Shown here in pieces: positions 10,284 through 20,539 of a stretch of 64,000 nt of DNA. Both the position numbers and the translations under genes were made by a program. The stretch covers positions 37,975 through 101,974 of the forward strand of contig NZ_FMZD01000009.1 in NCBI RefSeq assembly GCF_900101525.1, in the 5' to 3' direction. How positions within the stretch are numbered: the stretch's first letter is position 1; each line of letters begins with the position of its first letter. The stretch is from Marinilactibacillus psychrotolerans (GTDB taxonomy: Bacteria > Bacillota > Bacilli > Lactobacillales > Carnobacteriaceae_A). Under the pieces are notes generated by a model. It made no database searches. It was not told the DNA's origin and worked only from the letters and a program-made list of their open reading frames with translations.

Positions 10284-10467
10284 CCAAAGTGCTTTACTAA
10301 TCTACTTTGAGAGGTATGATTTATTGAACTATAGTCTGTCAGGCATTCCTATCGAATAAATGACAGTTCCATTAAATAAACTATGGAATTTTTACTAGTA
10401 ATGATTTCTGCCTATTTCCTGTGGTATGATAATAGGGATGAATTTTTAAAGAATGGAAGGAGATAAG

Positions 10468-11106
10468 ATGTCAGTGATTGTATTAGCTGGTATGATAGGA
10501 GCGGGTAAGAGCACGTACACCACGTTCATTTCAGAAGAATTTAAAAGTAAAGCTTTTTATGAACAGGTGGTAGAAAACCCAATTCTTGAAAATTTTTATG
10601 CAGATCCTAAAAGATGGGCTTTTTCATTACAGATTTTCTTTTTAAACACTCGGTTTAGAAGTATTAAACAGGCACTAGTCCACAGACATAATGTCCTCGA
10701 TCGATCAATTTATGAAGATGCTCTTTTTACTAAAATCAATTATGAAGAAGGAAATATGAGCGAAGCTGAAATGATATTATATACAGATCTATTGGAGAAT
10801 ATGATGGAAGAATTACAGGAAATTCCTAAAAAAGCGCCTGATCTATTGATTTATCTTAGAGGTTCTCTTGATACTCACTTAGAAAGAATTAAAAAAAGAG
10901 GTCGTCCTTTCGAACAGGTTGAAGAAAATCCCGGATTATTAGACTATTATACGAAGCTACATAGTCGTTATGATGAGTGGTTTAGCGAATATGATAAGAG
11001 TCCTACATTAGTGATTGATATAGATTCAGTTGACCTAGAACGAGAAGAAGATAGAATTAAGGTCATGCAGGAAATTAAAACTGCTTTGAAAACACACTCA
11101 ATTTAA
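10468..11106 (+). CDS. Deoxynucleoside kinase (dGK/dCK family)
   Basis: Phosphorylates deoxynucleosides for nucleotide salvage. The P-loop LAGMIGAGKST starts the protein; ERH-type residues follow in LDRSIYEDALF (DRS motif) and the lid region is RIKKRGRPFE. 212 aa is normal for dNK-family enzymes of Lactobacillales. An ATG 15 bp upstream is in frame, but AAGGAG sits between the two, so 10468 is the start. The next gene, ogt, follows 26 bp later in the same direction, so they may be co-transcribed. The base specificity cannot be told. Confidence 0.9.
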   Translation: MSVIVLAGMIGAGKSTYTTFISEEFKSKAFYEQVVENPILENFYADPKRWAFSLQIFFLNTRFRSIKQALVHRHNVLDRSIYEDALFTKINYEEGNMSEAEMILYTDLLENMMEELQEIPKKAPDLLIYLRGSLDTHLERIKKRGRPFEQVEENPGLLDYYTKLHSRYDEWFSEYDKSPTLVIDIDSVDLEREEDRIKVMQEIKTALKTHSI

Positions 11107-11132
11107 TACTAAATATTAGGGGAGAAAAAGAT

Positions 11133-11642
11133 ATGGTCAAAACAATCTACTATTCTGAAGTCATATATGATACTTGGTCGTTTTATATTGCTGCTACTGA
11201 GAACGGATTGGTTTATGTAGGATCTTCTCCTCAAAGATTCACCGAGCTCGAAACTTGGGTGAGTAATTTAAAGGTGAATACAGAATTGATTAGAGATGAT
11301 CGTATTCTAACTCTATATATTAGTCAATTCAAAGAATATTTAACAAGACAACGCACAAGTTTTACTTTCCCTGTTGAATTAATCGGAACCTCTTTTCAAA
11401 TTGAGGTATGGAACCACTTGCTAACTATCCCATATGGTGAAACAACGACCTATGGTGAGATTGCTACAGCACTAAATAAAAAACCAACACACTCACGAGC
11501 AGTCGGTACAGCAATTGGTAAAAATCCACTAATGATCGTTTATCCTTGCCATAGAGTCGTACCCAAAACAGGATCTCCAAAAGGGTTTCGTGGCGGTTTG
11601 CCAATGAAAAAAGCCCTGCTATCTTTAGAAAAATTAGATTAA
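11133..11642 (+). CDS. ogt: Methylated-DNA--protein-cysteine methyltransferase
   Basis: Suicide DNA-repair protein that takes the methyl group from O6-methylguanine onto its cysteine. The C-terminal domain has the signature IVYPCHRVVPKTG (active-site Cys in PCHRV), preceded by IPYGETTTYGEIA, and ends GFRGGLPMKKALLSLEK. The N-terminal domain (about 1-80) is the usual variable ribonuclease-like fold. 169 aa is normal. A GGGGAG site precedes the ATG, and a 21-bp stem terminator follows at once. Confidence 0.95.
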   Translation: MVKTIYYSEVIYDTWSFYIAATENGLVYVGSSPQRFTELETWVSNLKVNTELIRDDRILTLYISQFKEYLTRQRTSFTFPVELIGTSFQIEVWNHLLTIPYGETTTYGEIATALNKKPTHSRAVGTAIGKNPLMIVYPCHRVVPKTGSPKGFRGGLPMKKALLSLEKLD

Positions 11643-11690
11643 AAAATCCGTTTTGCAAAATCAAATAAGATTTTGCAAAACGGATTTTTG
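11640..11690. terminator. Bidirectional terminator between ogt and CPBP gene
   Basis: About 21-bp stem (AAAAATCCGTTTTGCAAAATC and complement) with a 6-nt loop and T-runs on both strands, between convergent genes. Confidence 0.9.
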
Positions 11691-12458
11691 TTATGCCTGG
11701 TACAAAACAATAAACGCTATTAAGTTATTCAGCATATGATAAACAATGCCCGCTTCTACAGTCCTTGTGTGTTTAGCGGCAAATGCAAATAAGAAACCCA
11801 TTCCGATATAAGAAAACGCAGAAGGAATATCAGTAGGCATATGAATCAATCCAAATAAAAATGCACTTACAACCACAGAAATCCAAGAGGCGTTTAATGA
11901 ATTATGTCTAAACAGAATAAGTCCCCGAAACAATACCTCTTCCGCTATAGGAGCAGCTATAACAATCATTAAAAACAAAGCCCAAACGGGAGCGAGTCCA
12001 ACCATCCCTTCAATCGTTTGCTGATTAGCTGCTTCTGCTTCTCCAAATATATAGGAAAGCAAAATATTCCCTCCTATATACAAGATATAAGAAACTGGAA
12101 TATACCAACCTAAAAATATCCAATCTTTTTTACTTAACCCCGGAATAATTTTCCATTCATTTCTACTTAATTGTTTACGATTAAACAGAGGGATCTTTCT
12201 CCAAATAACAACTATGGTGATTAACACGGCTCCTAAGATAGTCCCTACAATAGTTCCAGCTATAATTTCAGGTTCTATATATTCCATTAGTGCTATGCTG
12301 GATTCAAGAGTCTCTATGAGAGCAATATTATTGGATATAAAGTAAACAACAAAAAGTACTCCAAAAACTATTTGCAGCACTATAGGTGAAAGCCCCCACA
12401 ATAACAATTGCTCTCTTTTCAGAATTTTTCTTAATGGATATCCTTCAAATACTTTCAT
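11691..12458 (-). CDS. CPBP-family intramembrane metalloprotease
   Basis: Integral membrane protein (255 aa, about 7-8 hydrophobic segments) of the CPBP/Abi family. The catalytic motifs are complete: EEVLFRG (Glu-Glu-x3-Arg), FGLIHMP (His) and HMLNNLI (His/Asn). Members mature or degrade peptides in the membrane and are often linked to bacteriocin self-immunity in lactic acid bacteria. No peptide gene is adjacent here, so the substrate is unknown. The start is ATG at 12458, six bases after GGAG; a TTG four codons upstream overlaps that site and was rejected. Confidence 0.9.
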   Translation of the reverse strand: MKVFEGYPLRKILKREQLLLWGLSPIVLQIVFGVLFVVYFISNNIALIETLESSIALMEYIEPEIIAGTIVGTILGAVLITIVVIWRKIPLFNRKQLSRNEWKIIPGLSKKDWIFLGWYIPVSYILYIGGNILLSYIFGEAEAANQQTIEGMVGLAPVWALFLMIVIAAPIAEEVLFRGLILFRHNSLNASWISVVVSAFLFGLIHMPTDIPSAFSYIGMGFLFAFAAKHTRTVEAGIVYHMLNNLIAFIVLYQA

Positions 12459-12534
12459 CTTAATCTCCAATCTAGTTATATAAATATGTAGTCATTCTCA
12501 AGAATACCAAAATGACATTTTAAAAGATAGTAAA

Positions 12535-12580
12535 AAATGTAATAAAAGCACCGAAATATTTATCGGTGCTTTTATTACAT
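12535..12580 (-). terminator. guaB terminator
   Basis: Stem ATGTAATAAAAGCACCGA with its complement and a short loop; T-run on the minus strand. Confidence 0.88.
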
Positions 12581-12592
12581 AAACCAATTTAA

Positions 12593-14191
<1,599 letters not shown>

Positions 14192-14292
14192 TTAACCACG
14201 AAATATTTTGATAACGCTTAAAAAACGAACTAATTATTATTATATATATATAAATGTATGTTTTCTCTTTTTTCTTGCTCCGCTAGAATTTA

Positions 14293-14331
14293 TAAAAACC
14301 TCTAAAGACTAATAGTCTCTAGAGGTTTTAA
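14293..14331 (-). terminator. Terminator of the DUF1129 gene
   Basis: Stem AAAACCTCTAAAGACT / AGTCTCTAGAGGTTTT with a 3-nt loop. Confidence 0.85.
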
Positions 14332-14339
14332 CAAAGAAT

Positions 14340-15047
14340 TTAAAATAATGTTCCTTGGATATTCAATCTGCGTTTCAAGTAAATTTTTGCCCCAATTGCT
14401 GCGACACCGATGATAACAGAAATCATTGGTGATAACATAGGATTGAAAGGACTTGGGAAAGCACCTAATGTCATTAATAAAACAAATCCTATCATAACTC
14501 CAGAAGTGGCTAAAATATATTTCAAAAATCCACCCTTTTGACCTGGGACAGGCGCATATTTTGCAATGACCATTAATGCTAGACCCCCTACAACAAACGC
14601 CAGAAATGCCATAAATAAAGTCATTGTAGAAGATTGATCTGTAAACAAACTGATTAATCCAGTAATTCCTGTGTAGGCTCCACCAGCTGTTAATACCCCA
14701 TCCAGATATATTTTCCAGCTTTCTGAACGTACAACTTCTTCTTGTTCACTAGCTGTCTGGTTATCCGTTAGATAGTTCGCTTGATCCGTAACCGTGCCGT
14801 AAATACGTCGAGCTGTCAAATGGTGGCTTTGCTGCTCAACTATTTTTTTCAACATATCATTATAAATGATTGTCTTTCTTTCTTCCGATACTTTATGATC
14901 ATCTAAGCTGCGATTCAGTTTGACCATATATTCTCTATTTTTATTCGTTAACTGCTCATATAATTCAGTATTTTCTTCTTTCTTCGCTAAAAGTTCTTTT
15001 GCTTTGTCAGACTGCTCAGGAACTTCTTTATTATGTTTATTGAACAA
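14340..15047 (-). CDS. DUF1129 family membrane protein
   Basis: Family typical of Lactobacillales, no known function. The 235-aa protein has a charged helical N-terminal half (1-115; many Lys/Glu, likely coiled coil) and four hydrophobic segments in the C-terminal half (about 120-145, 150-170, 180-200, 205-225) ending KRRLNIQGTLF. It is 29 bp downstream of ychF on the same strand, an arrangement I regard as conserved in the order. A small basic end suggests the C-terminus is cytoplasmic. Confidence 0.85.
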   Translation of the reverse strand: MFNKHNKEVPEQSDKAKELLAKKEENTELYEQLTNKNREYMVKLNRSLDDHKVSEERKTIIYNDMLKKIVEQQSHHLTARRIYGTVTDQANYLTDNQTASEQEEVVRSESWKIYLDGVLTAGGAYTGITGLISLFTDQSSTMTLFMAFLAFVVGGLALMVIAKYAPVPGQKGGFLKYILATSGVMIGFVLLMTLGAFPSPFNPMLSPMISVIIGVAAIGAKIYLKRRLNIQGTLF

Positions 15048-15076
15048 ATGATTTTTCTCCTTTCTGGTGTAAATTT

Positions 15077-16177
15077 TTATACGTTGAATCTGAACAAGAT
15101 GACATCGCCATCTTGCACGACATATTCTTTTCCTTCTGAACGTAATTTCCCAGCTTCTCTGGCTGCTTTTTCACTGCCTAATGCATCATAATCCGCATAA
15201 GCAATTGTTTCTGCACGAATAAATCCATGTTCAAAGTCACTGTGAATCACGCCTGCAGTTTGAGGTGCTTTCATCCCTTTACGGAATGTCCAAGCACGAA
15301 CTTCTTTTTCCCCCGCAGTGAAGAATGTCGCTAATCCTAATAGATCGTATGAAGATCGAATCAATTTATCCAACCCGGGTTCTTCCACACCTAGATCTTC
15401 TAAAAACATCGCTTTTTCTTCATCATCTAATTCTGCAATTTCTTCTTCAATAGCTGCAGAAATCGTGACAACCTCCGCACCTTCTTCGGCAGCAATATTT
15501 TTAACCACTTCTAAGTGCTTATTACCTTCTGCATTTGCAATGTCTTCTTCTGCAACGTTAGCTACATACAATACGGGCTTACTTGTTAATAAGAATAGTG
15601 ACTTAACAATTGGCAGTTCTTCCGGTGTGAAATCAAGCATTCTAACCGGCTTGCCTTCTTCAAGGACAGGTTTGATCTTATCAAGAACAGTAAGCATTTC
15701 AAGAGCATCTTTATCCTTTGATTTGGCTTGCTTTTTCACACGGTCATAACGTTTTTCTACAGAATCCAAGTCTGCAAGTGCTAGCTCTAAATTGATGGTT
15801 TCAATATCATCAGCTGGACTAACTGATCCTGAAACATGTGTGATGTTTTCGTCATCAAAACAACGAACAACATGACAAATTGCATCCACTTCACGGATAT
15901 TCGCCAAGAATTTATTTCCTAAGCCTTCCCCTTTACTCGCACCCTTTACAATTCCAGCGATATCTGTAAATTCAAAAGTAGTGGGAACAACTTTCTGAGG
16001 TTTTACAAGTTCTTTTAATCTTTCAAGTCTTTTATCTGGTACTTCTACGATTCCTACGTTTGGATCAATCGTTGCAAACGGATAATTCGCTGCTTCTGCA
16101 CCAGCTTTTGTGATGGCATTAAATAACGTTGATTTCCCTACATTGGGTAAACCAACGATTCCTGCTGTTAAAGGCAT
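15077..16177 (-). CDS. ychF: Redox-regulated ATPase YchF (Obg family)
   Basis: Universally conserved Obg-like P-loop protein that prefers ATP and associates with ribosomes. G1 GLPNVGKST (about 9-17), switch sequence [19 protein letters not shown]3 [17 protein letters not shown], coiled-coil insert with [16 protein letters not shown], and C-terminal TGS domain with [13 protein letters not shown] and [17 protein letters not shown]. 366 aa matches the family. RBS is an AGGTG just before ATG. Confidence 0.97.
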   Translation of the reverse strand: MPLTAGIVGLPNVGKSTLFNAITKAGAEAANYPFATIDPNVGIVEVPDKRLERLKELVKPQKVVPTTFEFTDIAGIVKGASKGEGLGNKFLANIREVDAICHVVRCFDDENITHVSGSVSPADDIETINLELALADLDSVEKRYDRVKKQAKSKDKDALEMLTVLDKIKPVLEEGKPVRMLDFTPEELPIVKSLFLLTSKPVLYVANVAEEDIANAEGNKHLEVVKNIAAEEGAEVVTISAAIEEEIAELDDEEKAMFLEDLGVEEPGLDKLIRSSYDLLGLATFFTAGEKEVRAWTFRKGMKAPQTAGVIHSDFEHGFIRAETIAYADYDALGSEKAAREAGKLRSEGKEYVVQDGDVILFRFNV

Positions 16178-16257
16178 TTTTAGTATTCACCTTTCCTTGC
16201 TTTCATGATTTTAAAATAATTTAAACGAAATAATGCTGACTTCTTTAGAATAGCTAA

Positions 16258-16458
16258 CTAATCTATTTCATCAGCTTTTTTGAGTACTTTTTTCATTTTT
16301 CTCTCGAACTCTCTTCGAGGCATGAGGACTAACTGGCCACATCCGACGCATTTAATGCGAATATCAGCACCCAGTCGAATAATTTCCCAACGGTTCACTC
16401 CACAGGGATGTTTTTTCTTCATCTCAACTACATCATGCAGTTCATAAGACTTCTCCAC
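16258..16458 (-). CDS. DUF951 zinc-ribbon-like small protein
   Basis: 66-residue conserved Firmicutes protein, family DUF951 (B. subtilis YyzM type), always near parB/ychF. It has KKKHPCGVNRWEIIRLGADIRIKC and CVGCGQLVLMPRREFERK, that is one Cys in PCG plus a Cys-x2-Cys that could bind metal or nucleic acid. Function unknown. A first GTG is three codons upstream, but GGGAG overlaps it, so the GTG at 16458 (MEKSYELHD) is preferred. It is 18 bp after parB, likely the same operon. Confidence 0.85.
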   Translation of the reverse strand: MEKSYELHDVVEMKKKHPCGVNRWEIIRLGADIRIKCVGCGQLVLMPRREFERKMKKVLKKADEID

Positions 16459-16476
16459 AATCCTCACTCCCTACTT

Positions 16477-17358
16477 TTATTCAAATTCGATATCCAGATC
16501 TTCTAAAATACGATTCAAATCATCTTGAGAAACGTATTCAATCTCGATTTTTCCTTTTTTACCTTTTTCTCGAATCACAACACTTGTTCCAAATTTATCT
16601 GTTAAAAGCTCTTCAGAGCGACGAATATAAATCGATTTATCTGTATCCACTTGCTTTTTATTTTCTATTTTGGGTTTCTGGTTTGCTTCTGCTACTAAAT
16701 GTTCTAGCTGTCTTACCGTTAATCCTTCTTTTACCGTCCGTCTAGCAAACTTAGTCAGTTTTTTCTTATCTTTTAGTCCAAGTAGTGTTCTAGCTTGACC
16801 GTTTGAAAGTTTATTTTCTTGGAGTAGATTTTTAACTTCTGCGGGCAGAGTTAGTAGTCGTAAGTGATTCGCAATATAAGAACGACTTTTCCCCAGTTTT
16901 TCTGCAACTTTTTCTTGCGTCATAGAAAGCTTTTCCATCATCATGTTGTAAGCTTCTGCTTCTTCTAGCGAGGTTAAGTCTTCACGTTGCAAGTTTTCTA
17001 AGATAGCAACCTGCATCATGACTTCTTCATTCAATTCACGTATAATGGCTGGAATCTTTTCTTTTTCAGCAATTTTAGACGCTCTAAAACGACGTTCTCC
17101 AGCAATAATTTCGTACCCTTTTACTGAAGATTGTCTCAATATGATGGGCTGCAATACTCCAGATACACTAATTGATTTTGCTAGTTCATTCAATGCATCT
17201 TCATCAAAATGTCTTCTTGGTTGATAAGGATTAGGTCGAATCTCTTCAAGAGAAATCAATTCTACACGTTCATCGTCCCCACTAACTTCATTTTCAAAAT
17301 CAGGCACATCAAACAACGCATCGATCCCACGTCCTAAACCTTTCTTTTTATTTACCAT
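16477..17358 (-). CDS. parB: Chromosome partitioning protein ParB/Spo0J
   Basis: CTPase and parS-binding protein for chromosome segregation. N-terminal KKKGLGRGIDALF (ParA-contacting), ParB/Srx nuclease-like domain with RPNPYQPRRHFDEDAL and the CTP-binding AGERRFRASKIA, then helix-turn-helix with LGKSRSYIANHLRLLTLP (about 155-175), linker and C-terminal dimer domain ending EDLDIEFE. 293 aa is normal. It overlaps parA by 11 bp. Confidence 0.96.
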   Translation of the reverse strand: MVNKKKGLGRGIDALFDVPDFENEVSGDDERVELISLEEIRPNPYQPRRHFDEDALNELAKSISVSGVLQPIILRQSSVKGYEIIAGERRFRASKIAEKEKIPAIIRELNEEVMMQVAILENLQREDLTSLEEAEAYNMMMEKLSMTQEKVAEKLGKSRSYIANHLRLLTLPAEVKNLLQENKLSNGQARTLLGLKDKKKLTKFARRTVKEGLTVRQLEHLVAEANQKPKIENKKQVDTDKSIYIRRSEELLTDKFGTSVVIREKGKKGKIEIEYVSQDDLNRILEDLDIEFE

Positions 17359-18112
17359 TCAGCATCACTTCCTTTGCTAACTCTTGGTAAACCTCTGCAC
17401 CTTTTGAGCGCAAGTCGTAATCAATGATTGACAGACCATAACTCGGTGCTTCTGACAAACGAATATTTCTGGGAATAATAGTTGTATAAACTTTTTCGCG
17501 GAAGTATTTTTTCACTTCATTAACAACTTCGAAACCTAGATTGGTTCTAGCATCGAGCATCGTCAATAAAACGCCTTCTACTTTCAGTTCTTTGTTGAAA
17601 TGTTTCTGGACTAATCGAACAGTATTCAACAGTTGACTTAACCCTTCTAATGCGTAGTATTCACATTGTACCGGGATCAAGACTGAATCACTGGCAGTAA
17701 ACGCATTGATCGTCAAATGACCTAATGAAGGCGGACAATCAATAAAAATGTAATCATATGTTTCTCCTAATGTTTCGATTGCACTTTTCAATCTAGTTTC
17801 TCTAGCCATTAGACTGGTTAACTCTACTTCGGCTCCTGCTAACTGTATAGTCGCGGGTACAATAGACAAATTCTCTCTACTTGTTGGTAAGATAACGTCA
17901 TCCAATGGTACTTCATTGATCAATACATCATAAATATCTTTATCTACTTCACCTTTACGAATGCCTAATCCGCTTGTAGCATTCCCTTGAGCATCCATAT
18001 CTATCAACAATATTTTTTTCCCTGCATATGCAAGTGACGCTCCCAAATTAACGGTTGTAGTCGTTTTGCCTACACCACCTTTTTGGTTCGCAACGGCAAT
18101 GATCTGAGCCAT
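17348..18112 (-). CDS. parA: Chromosome partitioning ATPase ParA/Soj
   Basis: Deviant Walker-type ATPase that drives origin segregation and regulates DnaA in Firmicutes. Walker A KGGVGKTTTTVNLGA is at residues 11-25, DMDAQGNATSGLG follows, and FIDCPPSLG carries the Walker B aspartate. 254 aa, normal. Overlap with parB implies translational coupling. The protein starts MAQIIAVANQKGG directly at its ATG. Confidence 0.97.
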   Translation of the reverse strand: MAQIIAVANQKGGVGKTTTTVNLGASLAYAGKKILLIDMDAQGNATSGLGIRKGEVDKDIYDVLINEVPLDDVILPTSRENLSIVPATIQLAGAEVELTSLMARETRLKSAIETLGETYDYIFIDCPPSLGHLTINAFTASDSVLIPVQCEYYALEGLSQLLNTVRLVQKHFNKELKVEGVLLTMLDARTNLGFEVVNEVKKYFREKVYTTIIPRNIRLSEAPSYGLSIIDYDLRSKGAEVYQELAKEVMLNGK

Positions 18113-18141
18113 GTGAATCCTCCCGGTTCTATTATTTATTA

Positions 18142-18858
18142 TTATAAGGGTTGTTTATTTGGTGTGCCTGGTTTTCTAGGGTATTTGTTTGGCGTTTCTT
18201 TCTTTTTGTCAATCAAGATAATATGTCTTTCTCCTGCAGCTTTTGGCAGCTCAAAAGAAAAGTCTTCTCTAAATTTACCGCCTAAAGTAGTGATTGCTTT
18301 ATTTGCTTCCTTCATCTCTTCAGGTGCATGCGCAGCTTTCATAGCAATAAATACACCATCTTTCTTCAAAAGGGGCAAGCATAACTCAGCCAATACACTC
18401 ATTCTGGCTACTGCTCTGGCAGTTACGAAATCATAAGTTGCTCTATAAGTCTTATTTTGCCCAAATGTTTCTGCTCTATCATGGAGAAGCGTCACATCGG
18501 ATAAATTAAGTTTATCCATAACAATTTCTAAAAAACTGATTCTTTTTTTCAAAGAATCGACAATAGTGACCTTTAAATCAGGATAAAGTATTTTTAGGGG
18601 GATACTGGGAAAGCCAGCACCTGAGCCTACATCACATAAGCTGTGGACCCCTTTACTAAAATCTACATATAGCCCGGCAGTTAAAGAATCGTAGAAATGC
18701 TTCAAATAGACTTCTTCTTGTTCAGTAATTGCAGTTAAATTAATTTTTTGATTCCATTCTTGTAATAACTCTAAATAAAGTTTATATTGAATCATTTTAT
18801 CGTCTGTAATCGGCAAACCACGACGCTCTAACTCGGCTTTAAATTCCTCTGGATTCAT
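18142..18858 (-). CDS. rsmG: 16S rRNA (guanine-527-N7)-methyltransferase RsmG
   Basis: SAM-dependent methyltransferase for G527 of 16S rRNA (GidB). N-terminal [17 protein letters not shown] and NLTAI, SAM motif [15 protein letters not shown] (about 74-88), RISFLE and [12 protein letters not shown] at 18858 has GGAG nine bases upstream; an in-frame TTG two codons earlier is too close to that site. 238 aa. The last 15 residues ([13 protein letters not shown]) are a basic extension. It is the first gene of the rsmG-parA-parB run; mnmG, usually next to it, is not in the window. Confidence 0.95.
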   Translation of the reverse strand: MNPEEFKAELERRGLPITDDKMIQYKLYLELLQEWNQKINLTAITEQEEVYLKHFYDSLTAGLYVDFSKGVHSLCDVGSGAGFPSIPLKILYPDLKVTIVDSLKKRISFLEIVMDKLNLSDVTLLHDRAETFGQNKTYRATYDFVTARAVARMSVLAELCLPLLKKDGVFIAMKAAHAPEEMKEANKAITTLGGKFREDFSFELPKAAGERHIILIDKKKETPNKYPRKPGTPNKQPL

Positions 18859-18885
18859 AACCAAAAACTCCTTTTATTTCAACTC

Positions 18886-18906
18886 GTGAAACAGCTTTTG
18901 TTTCAC
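18886..18906. promoter_or_regulatory. Inverted parS half-site-like repeat upstream of rsmG
   Basis: GTGAAAC (18886-18892) and GTTTCAC (18900-18906) are the two halves of the parS palindrome TGTTNCACGTGAAACA but in outward order, separated by 7 bp. CGTGAAACA at 18885-18893 matches one whole half. No intact parS was seen in the window, so this may be a degenerate ParB site or a simple hairpin. Confidence 0.3.
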
Positions 18907-19040
18907 AAAGTCACTCTCTTCACTTTATACTAAATCACCTATAAATACAATGCTTTATGAGCAATTGTTTCATGAAATCCATAAATAATATATGACTTTT
19001 TTAAATAATATCTTCTTTCATTGAGGTTACTATCTCACAA

Positions 19041-19076
19041 GAAAAAGCCGTTCAGCATAATCATGCTAAACGACTT
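19041..19076 (-). terminator. Terminator of the 39-aa peptide gene
   Basis: Stem AAGTCGTTTAGCA / TGCTGAACGGCTT (with G-T pairs) and GGCTTTTTC tail on the minus strand, 30 bp after the peptide stop codon. Confidence 0.8.
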
Positions 19077-19106
19077 ATATTAAGTATGTTCTAACTAAGA
19101 AATTCA

Positions 19107-19226
19107 TTACGTACCGATTAGCCAAATAGCTGTAGGTGAATAACTATCTGCAGAAGTGGTTGGTGTTGAAGATACTTGAACAGCAAACATTAACATTAAT
19201 GTAATCAACGCTATTTTCTTTTTCAA
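19107..19226 (-). CDS. Short secreted peptide, candidate pheromone for the divergent Rgg regulator
   Basis: 39-codon frame starting with TTG nine bases after an AAAGGAG site. It has a tri-lysine N-terminus, a hydrophobic core (IALITLMLMFAVQV, residues 5-18), and a possible signal-peptidase site TSA|DS that would release DSYSPTAIWLIGT. The unit has everything a real gene needs: extended -10 TGCTATAAT upstream, strong ribosome site, and its own terminator. It is divergent from an Rgg-type regulator 110 bp away, the standard layout of RRNPP peptide-receptor pairs (Rgg-SHP, PlcR-PapR). I recognise no known pheromone sequence. Pheromone function is inference. Confidence 0.72.
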   Translation of the reverse strand: MKKKIALITLMLMFAVQVSSTPTTSADSYSPTAIWLIGT

Positions 19227-19269
19227 CTAAAGCAGCTCCTTTCTTAGAATATGATGATTTTCTATCATT

Positions 19270-19302
19270 ATTATAGCAAAATCCAGTCATAAATTGTATA
19301 AT
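19270..19302. promoter_or_regulatory. Divergent promoters for peptide gene and rgg
   Basis: Minus strand extended -10 TGCTATAAT (-10 at 19270-19275) faces the peptide gene. On the plus strand TATAAT (19297-19302) faces rgg. The two promoters overlap, so a bound regulator could control both. An inverted repeat ATGAT/ATCAT follows the peptide promoter at about 19250-19268. Confidence 0.6.
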
Positions 19303-19336
19303 TTTCTTAAATATTAACTAACAAAAGAGGATATTT

Positions 19337-20224
19337 ATGAAAAATTCTACAGATCAACCACTATCTCTCGATTATTTACCTGGAAAAACACTACGAAAAA
19401 TTCGGGAATCAAAAGGTTATACTCAAAAATACGTAGCGCAAGGAATTATTAAGCAATCAACCTATTCAAAAATAGAAAGAGAAGAGGCTGAACCAGCTGC
19501 TTCAAAGCTCTTCACAATATTGGATCGTCTAGAAATGTCTGTGGGAGAATTTCTATTCATACAAGGAGACTATGCTCACTCAAAAAAAGGGGCAATCCTT
19601 TATTCATTTGTAAACCAAAAGTACAACGCTCCCGATGAGTTAGAGAAATTAAAAAAAGAAGCCGAAGATTATTTAACTGAATTTGAAGATACTGTGGTAA
19701 AAGATATTCAGTCCATTTATGAATCACTAATTGTTTTTGGAAGAACACATGATATTAAACTAGCTAGAAAATATGTACAGCCAGTATGGGACAGAATAGA
19801 AGCTTTTGATGAATGGCAATTAACTGAAATTTATTTAGTCAATAATATCATGTTCTTTTTCAGCGCAGATTCTGCCATCTATATTTCTAGTAGAGCCATC
19901 GAACAACTCAAAAAATATAAAGGATTCAACGACAGCTCCAAGTTAAGATATAATTTAAAATTCAATCTCGTGTACCTCTTTATGGATAGCCAAAAATACG
20001 AGGAGGCACTATCTGCTCTTGAAAATTTAATTCCATATACTAAAGAATTAAAAAAACATGACATGTTAGCTGTTTGTTATGCTAGAAAAGGTGTATCTAT
20101 GATCAAATCAGGGGATGAAAGTGGAGAAGATTGGATTGATAAAGGTTTGAACATGCTAGATATTATTGAAGAAAACGAACTCAAAGAACTCCTTAAAGAG
20201 GAAATAAAATCATTCATAAATTAA
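19337..20224 (+). CDS. Rgg/GadR/MutR family transcriptional regulator
   Basis: RRNPP-type regulator of 295 aa. The N-terminal helix-turn-helix XRE domain (about 13-70) reads PGKTLRKIRESKGYTQKYVA with SKIEREEAEPAASKLF, the usual Rgg pattern. The rest (80-295) is all-helical with repeats like KYEEALSALENLIPYTKEL, a TPR-like peptide-binding fold. Such proteins bind a re-imported short peptide and switch target promoters. The divergent 39-residue secreted peptide is the natural ligand candidate. The AGAGGA site precedes ATG. No virulence or bacteriocin gene is adjacent, so targets are unknown. Confidence 0.88.
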   Translation: MKNSTDQPLSLDYLPGKTLRKIRESKGYTQKYVAQGIIKQSTYSKIEREEAEPAASKLFTILDRLEMSVGEFLFIQGDYAHSKKGAILYSFVNQKYNAPDELEKLKKEAEDYLTEFEDTVVKDIQSIYESLIVFGRTHDIKLARKYVQPVWDRIEAFDEWQLTEIYLVNNIMFFFSADSAIYISSRAIEQLKKYKGFNDSSKLRYNLKFNLVYLFMDSQKYEEALSALENLIPYTKELKKHDMLAVCYARKGVSMIKSGDESGEDWIDKGLNMLDIIEENELKELLKEEIKSFIN

Positions 20225-20332
20225 AATTACCCTCTTTTTTATCAACTGATTATCTTGTTGTGGAGGTAAAATCGAATTAAACCGAACAATACGTTCCCTT
20301 TTTTATATATTTTATACCATTATATGACTATT

Positions 20333-20539
20333 TTGGAGGTTTTAGAAAAGTTTGTAGTATACTGTGTTCAAGTTACGAGATCAAGGCTTAACTCCTATCT
20401 ATTTTCTCCTTGCTAAAGCCGATATGATAGATCCGTAGCAAACAATAGACCTCTACCGTAGTTCATATATTGCCTCTCAACTTTATATGAACAACCCCAA
20501 TTATAAGTCCTTACTTGAAAAAGTGCGGACTTATTTTTG
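20333..20539 (+). ncRNA. Candidate small RNA downstream of rgg
   Basis: A stand-alone unit with no coding frame. Promoter-like TTGGAG (20333-20338), 19 bp, TATACT (20358-20363) leads into about 170 nt ending in a strong terminator (ATAAGTCC 20503-20510 paired with GGACTTAT 20527-20534, then T5). Within it, GTTCATATA (20461-20469) pairs with TATATGAAC (20484-20492), and TTGCTA (20410-20415) with TAGCAA (20436-20441). CCGTAG is repeated. I could not match it to 6S, SRP, tmRNA or RNase P. The transcript probably starts near 20370. Confidence 0.55.

Noticed and set aside
20370..20539. Assignment of the small RNA as 6S RNA or a riboswitch
   Set aside because: The 5' and 3' ends do not pair into the long 6S hairpin, and the next gene is 380 bp beyond its terminator.
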